Origin: Deltaproteobacteria bacterium
Lineage (GTDB): Bacteria > SAR324 > NAC60-12
Length of the DNA: 22,206 nt
Assembly (NCBI GenBank): GCA_002716165.1
Contig: PAZT01000048.1
Coordinates: forward strand, 1-22,206
Direction: 5' to 3'
The position numbers and the translations under genes are program-made. Of the stretch, positions 16,577 through 22,206 are shown one piece after another. Position 1 is the first letter of the stretch. Every line of letters begins with the position of its first letter. The notes beneath the pieces are model-generated. The model did not search any database. It was given only the letters and a program-made list of their open reading frames with translations, and was not told where the DNA came from.

Positions 16577-18543
16577 TCCAAGAATTGCAGAAAATTTTCA
16601 GCAGGTTCTATGATCCCAGCCTGTTTGGCAATTACATTATCATTTGCATCGAGAACTACATATAGCGGTAGAGCTACAGTTTGAAATCTACTTATTTGCA
16701 TTTGCCGATTTTCTCCAGCCTTATCTCCTCCATCGGTAAAAAGATGTACTAGCACAAATTTATTCTTAAACCGATCAATTACTTCGGGATGTGAGAAAAT
16801 ATTTTTTTCCATCCATCGACAATTAACACAAGTATATCCTGTAAAATCAATAAAAATATGCTTTTTTTCAGATTTTGCCTTCTCCATTGCAACAGATAAA
16901 TCGCTATGCCAGAAAAGTGAATTAGCTTTAATTTCCGAATTGATGTCAGTACCTTGTGAAAATGCCAAACTGTTTTTTCCTAAAATCTGCAGATCTGGAG
17001 GTAAAAAAGTATCAACCCACGGATTTAACTGGATACCAGCTAATCCACGAACCAAGTAAATACCCAGCACAGCAAAAACAAAAGCAGCAGCAAATCCAAC
17101 ACTACCTGTTTTGACTATCCGTGAATGATGGATTTTCAACAATCCTAGCAAATAAAAAGTTCCAATTAGGCAAATAATTACCCATGCAACAAGTACAAAT
17201 TCCCTATTAATAAGACCCCACTGCCAAACAAGGTCTGCATTGCTAAAAAACTTAAAGGCTGCTGCGAGTTCAAGCAAACCTAGAATTATTTTGAGATGAT
17301 TCATCCAGCTGCCTGACTTTGATTGCATCTTCTGAATGAGGCGCGGAAATAGGCCAAGCAGAAAAAATGGAAAAGCAAAAACAGTTGAAAATACAAGCAT
17401 TCCGACTATAGGCCAGAACCACATTCCCTGTGAAGCCGCAATAAGCATTGTGCCCACAAACTGAACTGTACAAGTGAACGAAGTCAGAGTGAAAACCAGA
17501 CCCATGGCAAGCACTCCAAATGTCCCTCTCAATTGCCGCGACCAATGATCAACAATGTTTGTAAAACCACCAGGAGCATTCAACTGGAGAAAGCCCATCA
17601 AACTTAAGGCAAATATTGTAAACATCACACCTATTGCCAAATTTATCCAACCATTGGTAGCGAATTGAACAGCACCAGCTGCGCCTAGGACTATTGAAAG
17701 GAGCATACCTGTAACTGTATATGTGACCACAATTCCAAAACCAAACAAAGCAGCAAGGCGCAATGTTTCTCTTGTTCCCGTATGACTTTGTTTAGTAAAA
17801 AAAGCAACCGTTACCGGTATCATTGGAAAAACGCAGGGTGTAAGCAATGCCAAAAAACCAGCAATAATTGCCAGACCTATAAATCCAAGGAATCCAGTAC
17901 TAATAGCCATATCAATTTCTGAAAGATTCTCTGGGGGTTTGTCAACTGCAAATTGTGGTAATAAATATTTCTCTCGAACATTTCCAGTTCCAATAGAAAT
18001 ATCTAAGTTTAACTCTTCTGTTTTAGGTGGAAGACAAATTCGGTCACTGCAAGCTTGATAAGTTAATTTAATGATATTTTTCAGTATTTTAGTACCTAAT
18101 AAGTTCTCTGGAACATTGATGTTTTGAAATAATTTAGCTGTTTTTTTGTGAAAGCTCAGTACCATTTGCAGAACTGGGTCTTTGGCATTGATCGGGTTGC
18201 TTTCGTACACAGGACCGACCATTACAAACAAATCATTTTCAAAAGTTAATGAAGTCGGTATTGGGGAAAACTCTCCCTTATTCGGAATTACTGAATATAT
18301 ATGCCAACCAGAATGAATATCCAATTCCACAATAATACGAGCATGCTCTCCCGGACGAGGTTCGTTTGGTTCAAGCCGATATTTAAAAGTTATGATATTT
18401 TCAGGAATTACAATTTCATCATCAAACTGCGAGCTTGCCTCGCCTGGTAGCAAAAAAAAGAATGTTAAAGCAACACATACGCATTGTCCAAGCTGGTACA
18501 AGTAACTAAAAAATTTCCGACCTGAATTATAGTGGAACAACAT
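16573..18543 (-). CDS. dsbD: Thiol:disulfide interchange protein DsbD
   Basis: Carries electrons from cytoplasmic thioredoxin across the inner membrane to periplasmic thiol proteins. All three DsbD modules are present in 656 residues: a signal peptide (about 1-38), the periplasmic immunoglobulin-like alpha domain with its cysteine pair (Cys165, Cys170 in CSDRIC), the polytopic beta domain (about 212-500) with Cys237 (LLTPCVFP) and Cys358 (SFTCTVQF), and a C-terminal thioredoxin-like domain with CVNC (572-575) in FIDFTGYTCVNCRWME. The set of six cysteines is complete. It heads the minus-strand run and overlaps the lipoprotein gene by four bases, so they are co-translated. A perfect TATAAT lies 13 bases before the ATG. 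Further cysteines (21, 23) lie inside the signal peptide. Confidence 0.95.
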   Translation of the reverse strand: MLFHYNSGRKFFSYLYQLGQCVCVALTFFFLLPGEASSQFDDEIVIPENIITFKYRLEPNEPRPGEHARIIVELDIHSGWHIYSVIPNKGEFSPIPTSLTFENDLFVMVGPVYESNPINAKDPVLQMVLSFHKKTAKLFQNINVPENLLGTKILKNIIKLTYQACSDRICLPPKTEELNLDISIGTGNVREKYLLPQFAVDKPPENLSEIDMAISTGFLGFIGLAIIAGFLALLTPCVFPMIPVTVAFFTKQSHTGTRETLRLAALFGFGIVVTYTVTGMLLSIVLGAAGAVQFATNGWINLAIGVMFTIFALSLMGFLQLNAPGGFTNIVDHWSRQLRGTFGVLAMGLVFTLTSFTCTVQFVGTMLIAASQGMWFWPIVGMLVFSTVFAFPFFLLGLFPRLIQKMQSKSGSWMNHLKIILGLLELAAAFKFFSNADLVWQWGLINREFVLVAWVIICLIGTFYLLGLLKIHHSRIVKTGSVGFAAAFVFAVLGIYLVRGLAGIQLNPWVDTFLPPDLQILGKNSLAFSQGTDINSEIKANSLFWHSDLSVAMEKAKSEKKHIFIDFTGYTCVNCRWMEKNIFSHPEVIDRFKNKFVLVHLFTDGGDKAGENRQMQISRFQTVALPLYVVLDANDNVIAKQAGIIEPAENFLQFLD

Positions 18544-18993
18544 TGTTTGGAAATAAATTATATGGCAGTAAACAGTTTGGAAGGGCTCGCAAAAAGATAT
18601 TCAAGAGTGAAAATCAATTGAAAAAAGCTTGGTTTTTAATGCATCGAAACACTTTGAAATGTCATTCCCCAAACAAACGGCTTACACTCTCATTGTCATA
18701 CCTCCGTTCTTTGGTCTCAGACAAACATGCTAAAAATCAAACTGTTCACCTTGATAGTCCGGAAATTTCTTCCAGAGATTTAATTTCTCTAGAACTAAAC
18801 TCAAAAACATTTATCTGAGATTCGAGAGATTTGGTTAGCTGTAGATCTTGTTAGGATTATAAGGGTATTGCGCCTGCAAAATAGAGCTAATTCTGTCTAC
18901 ATAGAGTCAGAGTGCTTTGCTCTTTTCTGTATCTCAAAAAATTTCACTCATTAAATAATTTTATGATTCATAATTTTAACCAACAAGATCTTT
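18544..18993 (-). other. 450-bp gap between ilvC and dsbD; possible remnant of an IS110-like element
   Basis: No intact gene is seen on either strand; an open plus-strand frame of 91 codons (18543-18818, TTG start) has no recognisable sequence. On the minus strand, GGAGG (18705-18701) precedes an ATG (18693) by an ideal 7 bases, but TAA follows after two more codons. Reading on in the same frame gives CLGNDISKCFDALKTK, resembling the N-terminal GxDxSK..FDA block of IS110-family transposases; a TGA follows, and another frame continues EYLFASPSKLFTAI, like the next IS110 block (VFANSPKGF..L). The roughly 280 bp before it (18710-18990) is noncoding, as expected for the left end of IS110 elements. 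The match is short and the call is speculative. Confidence 0.25.
18557..18562 (-). promoter_or_regulatory. Candidate -10 element close to the dsbD start
   Basis: TATAAT on the minus strand ends 13 bases before the dsbD ATG, implying a leader of only a few bases if used. No good -35 is seen at 16-18 bases. The AT-rich context makes this tentative. Confidence 0.2.
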
Positions 18994-20037
18994 TTACAAA
19001 TTTTCTGGACGAAGATTACGCAGCACTTTCCCTGCTTGCCACATTTCTTGGTTGCTGACATCCTTTAGTTCTTTTTCCAGCTTTTCACGATAATCTTCAC
19101 TCGAATTAGAATCTATCGCAATTTTAGCTTCATTTCCGTTCAGTACACCTTGGTAACATTCTTCTATAAGAGGTTTAATTACATTACGAAATTTAGGTGC
19201 CCAGTCAAGTGCTCCTCTCTGTGCAGTGGTTGAACAATTTGCGTACATCCAATCCATTCCTTTTTCTGAAACCAGAGGGTAAAGACTTTGAAGCGCTTCT
19301 TCTATGGTTTCATTGTAAGCTTCTGAAGGAGAATGGCCATGTTCTCTTAGAACTTCATATTGTGCTAAAAATGCACCTTGTAGTAATCCCATTAATACAC
19401 ATCTTTCTCCAGTTAGGTCACTGTGAACTTCATTCTCAAATGTAGTTTCAAAAAGATGACCTGAGCCAATTGCAAAAGCTGTTGATATGCAGCGATATCT
19501 TGCACGCCCTGTAAAATCCTGATTAATCGCGAATGAGGCATTAATACCTCGTCCTGCCTGAAAATGAGTACGAACTGTCAGACCACTGCCTTTGGGCGCT
19601 ACCAGTATCACATCAACATTATCTGGTGGGACAATTCCCGTATCCTTGTGAAATACAATGCCGAATCCATGCGAAAAATAAAGAGCATCGCCTTCATTTA
19701 AACTTGATTTAACCATTGGCCATGCTGAAATCTGACCGGCATCTGAAAGTAAGTATTGAAGAATAGTACCTTGATTGGCAGCATCTTCCGTTTCAAAGAG
19801 AGTTTTTCCCTCAACCCAACCATCCTCAAGAGCCTTTTCCCAACTTCTACCTTTTCTTAATCCCAAAATAACTTTGAAACCTTGATCACGCATGTTTAGG
19901 CTCTGTCCCCTGCCTTGTGGCCCATAACCAAGTATCGCTGTTACTTCATCCTTCAGATTTTCCTTACATTTTTCAATCGGATAATCCGAACGCTCAACTA
20001 TGGTTTCTTTAATTCCGTTTATTTCAATTTCCTTCAT
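18994..20037 (-). CDS. ilvC: Ketol-acid reductoisomerase, fungal/Bacteroidetes-like short form
   Basis: Converts acetolactate or acetohydroxybutyrate to the dihydroxy acid in valine and isoleucine synthesis, using NADPH and Mg. The 347-residue protein has the nucleotide loop GYGPQGRGQ (37-45) and LRKGRSW (60-66), where Arg and Ser residues favour NADPH. Metal ligands fall in SDLTGER (Asp207, Glu211) and the NETIEE block (242-247), and NCSTTAQRGALDW (267-279) carries the substrate serine. Blocks such as FSHGFGIVFH, VILVAPKGSG, GMDWMYANCSTTAQRGALDW and LRPEN resemble fungal and Bacteroidetes enzymes more than typical proteobacterial class I. It stands alone between a xanthine dehydrogenase subunit and dsbD, without other ilv/leu genes. 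A GGAG five bases before the ATG and a promoter-like pair upstream suggest independent expression. Confidence 0.95.
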   Translation of the reverse strand: MKEIEINGIKETIVERSDYPIEKCKENLKDEVTAILGYGPQGRGQSLNMRDQGFKVILGLRKGRSWEKALEDGWVEGKTLFETEDAANQGTILQYLLSDAGQISAWPMVKSSLNEGDALYFSHGFGIVFHKDTGIVPPDNVDVILVAPKGSGLTVRTHFQAGRGINASFAINQDFTGRARYRCISTAFAIGSGHLFETTFENEVHSDLTGERCVLMGLLQGAFLAQYEVLREHGHSPSEAYNETIEEALQSLYPLVSEKGMDWMYANCSTTAQRGALDWAPKFRNVIKPLIEECYQGVLNGNEAKIAIDSNSSEDYREKLEKELKDVSNQEMWQAGKVLRNLRPENL

Positions 20038-20042
20038 TATAT

Positions 20043-20046
20043 CTCC
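20043..20046 (-). promoter_or_regulatory. Shine-Dalgarno site of ilvC
   Basis: GGAG on the minus strand, 5 bases upstream of the ilvC ATG (20037). It confirms the start and is one of few clear sites in the window. Confidence 0.6.
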
Positions 20047-20095
20047 GCAAGTTTAAAAACTGATTTTTAAAAATGTCGCAATTATTTCACGACAC

Positions 20096-20124
20096 AATAT
20101 GTGAGAAATAGCCTCAAAAGTCAA
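20096..20124 (-). promoter_or_regulatory. Candidate sigma-70 promoter of ilvC
   Basis: On the minus strand TTGACT (20124-20119), a 17-base spacer and CATATT (20101-20096) match -35/-10 consensus at five and four of six positions. The -10 overlaps a small palindrome CACA-ata-TGTG (20093-20103), and TGTCG/CGACA (20074-20078 and 20090-20094) could form a short hairpin at the start of the transcript. The 137-bp gap fits a dedicated ilvC promoter. Confidence 0.4.
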
Positions 20125-20174
20125 TTTAATAAAGCTTTTGATAAGAAACCTAAGCAAATGAAGTAAGCTTGCTT

Positions 20175-22206
20175 TCAGGCAGCTTGTTTGTTCTTAAAGG
20201 TGAGTTCATTTTGGGAAATCAGAACAACTTCTGACTCCTTTTCAGCGCCATGCTTTGTAACATTTTCTTTGGCCTGTGTTTTCAATTCTGTCAGTCTGCT
20301 AAGGATTTCTTCTGCAGTAGCAGGAAGGTTCAGCTTAGGACATTTACCTTTTTGTACTGAGGATAAGGCATGCTTAACCGCTACCCATACTGACAAGCAA
20401 AGCATTAAAGGGGGTTCTCCTACAGCCTTGCTTCGTCTTATGTTAATTTGATGGTGAGGATTAGTGATATTTTCTACGTTGAATATATCAGGTATGTCCT
20501 GAATATTAGGAATCTTGTAGGTAGTAGGAGAAAAGGATAGTAGTTCACCTTTGTCAGAGTAACGTAGTTCTTCATTAGTTACCCACCCCAATCCTTGAAT
20601 GAAGCCTCCGATTATCTGACCACGATCAATTCCTGGGTTAATTGATTCACCAATATCCATCAGTAAATCCGATCTCTCCAGACTTAGCTGTCCAGTAAAA
20701 CGATCTATTAGAACTTCTGACACGGATGCTCCCATAGTGAAATAGAAAAATGGTTTGCCCTTCTCTGTATCCCGATTGAACTCAATTTCTGGAGTCTTAT
20801 AAAAACCTCTCTCGCCCATACTTACTCTCTCCATGAATGCTAGCTGCACCAGTTTTTTGAAAGAAAGTTTGTTTTTCCGGTTGCGCTTATCAAAAACACT
20901 GTTGTTTTCAAAACAAATTTGCTTCGCGGAAGACATGAGGCCACTCTCTTGATTTTCAAAGTAATTACTGGCAACCACACACAAATTGCTACGTATTTTC
21001 CGACATGCATTTACAGCGGCAACTCCGTTCAGGTCAGTACTCGCAGAAGCTGCAGTTGGAGGAGTATTATTATTTTTCTCTGTTGAAGTAATCATCAACT
21101 TTACATCATTATAAGAAATAGCAAATTCATCTGCTACCAGCTGCCTTATTTTAGTGTTAAGCCCCTGGCCCATTTCAGTACCTCCAGTTGATACCTGAAC
21201 AGTACCGTCCCTATAAATATTGACCAGTGCGTTTCCCTGATTGAGAAATGTTGTGGTAAATGAAATCCCAAATTTCATTGGGGTCAATGCTAGACCGCGC
21301 AGATGTGTTTGTGACTTGCGGTTAAACTCCTCCACTTGCTTCATGCGCTTCTTATATTGAGAAGTTTTTGCAAGCTGATCTAAAATTTCTGGAAGAATAT
21401 GGTTCTTTACAACCTGTCCATAAGGTGTAATATTTCGACCACGATTAGCATAACAGTTCAAACGTCTTATCTCCAAAGCATCCTTCTTAAGAAATATAGC
21501 AATTTCCTGAATAACATTTTCAATATTAGCCATTCCCTGTGGCCCACCAAATCCACGGAATGCTGTGTTTGGAGGAAAGTTTGTTTTGCATACTACACCA
21601 TTAAAAATTAGGTTAGGTATATAATAGGCGTTGTCAGAATGAAACAACGTTCTTTCCAAGACTGAACTGGATAAATCTGCCGCTGCACCACCGTTTGAAA
21701 AGATATCAAACTTTACCCCTGTAATTTCTCCCTTAGAAGTGAAAGCTGCTTTATAATGAATTTTATATGGGTGCCTTTTCCCGGTACAGCGCATATCATC
21801 ATCTTTTGTATATGCGACCCTAGCAGTTCTACCGGTTTTAGAAGCTACTAGAGCAGCCATTACAGCAGGAATTGCTGCCTGAGTTTCTTTACCTCCAAAG
21901 CCTCCGCCCATTCGCTTACATACGCAAACAACCTGATGATTACCAATGCCTAACGCTTCTGCAACAACTGTTTGTAGTTCAGATGGATTCTGGGTTGAAG
22001 AATGAATGTGAATATCACCATTCTCTTCAGGGTTGGCTAAAGCTGCCTGAGATTCAAGATAAAACTGCTCCTGTCCATTGCATAAAAATGTTCCTTTCAA
22101 AATATTCTCTGATTCTCTCCAAGCCTTTTCAAAATCCCCCTGTTTGAATGTACGTTTTTCTCCAATATACTGTTTTGCTAAAATTGCTTCATCAATTGTA
22201 AATACA
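20175..22206 (-). CDS. Xanthine dehydrogenase, molybdenum-binding subunit/domain, 5' end cut by window edge
   Basis: The frame is open to the right edge (about 677 codons visible); residues before the first internal start-like codon (VFTIDEAILA, then LKGTFLCNGQEQFYLE) are already XDH-like, so the true start is outside. It hydroxylates hypoxanthine and xanthine at the Mo cofactor in purine catabolism. Moco motifs GGGFGGKE, AFRGFGGPQ, GGTEMGQG and KAVGEPP are present. The Glu of GGKE, the Arg of AFRGF and the Glu of VGEPP correspond to bovine Glu802, Arg880 and Glu1261. The first two distinguish xanthine dehydrogenases from aldehyde oxidases, so purine specificity is likely. The last 30-40 residues after the family end form a polar tail ending QNELTFKNKQAA, which I do not recognise. 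It could be a separate XdhB subunit or the end of a single-chain enzyme. Confidence 0.93.
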   Translation of the reverse strand, partial: VFTIDEAILAKQYIGEKRTFKQGDFEKAWRESENILKGTFLCNGQEQFYLESQAALANPEENGDIHIHSSTQNPSELQTVVAEALGIGNHQVVCVCKRMGGGFGGKETQAAIPAVMAALVASKTGRTARVAYTKDDDMRCTGKRHPYKIHYKAAFTSKGEITGVKFDIFSNGGAAADLSSSVLERTLFHSDNAYYIPNLIFNGVVCKTNFPPNTAFRGFGGPQGMANIENVIQEIAIFLKKDALEIRRLNCYANRGRNITPYGQVVKNHILPEILDQLAKTSQYKKRMKQVEEFNRKSQTHLRGLALTPMKFGISFTTTFLNQGNALVNIYRDGTVQVSTGGTEMGQGLNTKIRQLVADEFAISYNDVKLMITSTEKNNNTPPTAASASTDLNGVAAVNACRKIRSNLCVVASNYFENQESGLMSSAKQICFENNSVFDKRNRKNKLSFKKLVQLAFMERVSMGERGFYKTPEIEFNRDTEKGKPFFYFTMGASVSEVLIDRFTGQLSLERSDLLMDIGESINPGIDRGQIIGGFIQGLGWVTNEELRYSDKGELLSFSPTTYKIPNIQDIPDIFNVENITNPHHQINIRRSKAVGEPPLMLCLSVWVAVKHALSSVQKGKCPKLNLPATAEEILSRLTELKTQAKENVTKHGAEKESEVVLISQNELTFKNKQAA

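Noticed and set aside
18543..18818. 91-codon plus-strand frame in the ilvC-dsbD gap as a gene
   Set aside because: It starts with TTG opposite the dsbD start codon, has no ribosome-binding site and no recognisable sequence; the minus strand offers a better (still weak) explanation.
18906..18922. Hairpin AGAGTGCTTTGCTCT followed by T-rich DNA as an ilvC terminator
   Set aside because: Only four Watson-Crick pairs plus G-T pairs, about 70-90 bases past the ilvC stop, and the T-run is on the wrong strand for ilvC.

Overview
The window is AT-rich, densely coding DNA from a Gram-negative bacterium. The envelope genes (lpxL-type lipid A acyltransferase, kdsD, gmhB, dsbD, a probable lipoprotein) require an outer membrane and periplasm. 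A PfaD-type enoylreductase suggests a PUFA/polyketide-type lipid synthase just off the left edge. Together with eukaryote-like versions of UDP-glucose dehydrogenase, ketol-acid reductoisomerase and xanthine dehydrogenase, this would fit an uncultured, perhaps marine, proteobacterium-like lineage (SAR324-like or deltaproteobacterium-like). That placement is inference, not demonstrated.

Layout. (1) 1-2784, minus strand: pfaD (3' end cut by the window edge) and lepA. (2) 2785-3109: divergent intergenic region with a 12-bp perfect inverted repeat in front of the next gene. (3) 3110-6598, plus strand: a lipid A-type acyltransferase, a dipeptide epimerase of the enolase superfamily and an MFS transporter. 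(4) 6693-7329, minus strand: a decayed DUF1326 gene with one frameshift and two internal stops. (5) 7373-18543, minus strand: a run of nine closely spaced genes, in transcription order dsbD, PF10023-type lipoprotein, gmhB, a cyclophilin-parvulin fusion, a single-domain cinA homologue, gpmI, ugd, dapD, kdsD; the dead DUF1326 gene follows kdsD. (6) 18544-18993: a 450-bp gap with no intact gene, possibly holding the broken left end of an IS110-like element. (7) 18994-20037, minus strand: ilvC with its own plausible promoter and Shine-Dalgarno site. (8) 20175-22206, minus strand: the C-terminal part of a xanthine dehydrogenase molybdenum subunit, cut by the right edge.

How the genes fit together. 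Much of the window serves the envelope: lipid A acylation (lpxL-type), Kdo precursor (kdsD), heptose precursor (gmhB), UDP-glucuronate (ugd), diaminopimelate/lysine (dapD), murein peptide salvage (epimerase), periplasmic disulfide chemistry (dsbD) and proline isomerisation (the PPIase fusion). The most unusual protein is that exported cyclophilin followed by two parvulin domains, the first degenerate and the second intact. This resembles the inactive/active tandem of SurA, with a cyclophilin where SurA has its chaperone module. Most starts have no visible Shine-Dalgarno sequence; ilvC and cinA are clear exceptions. I found no rRNA, tRNA, CRISPR array or intact mobile element.
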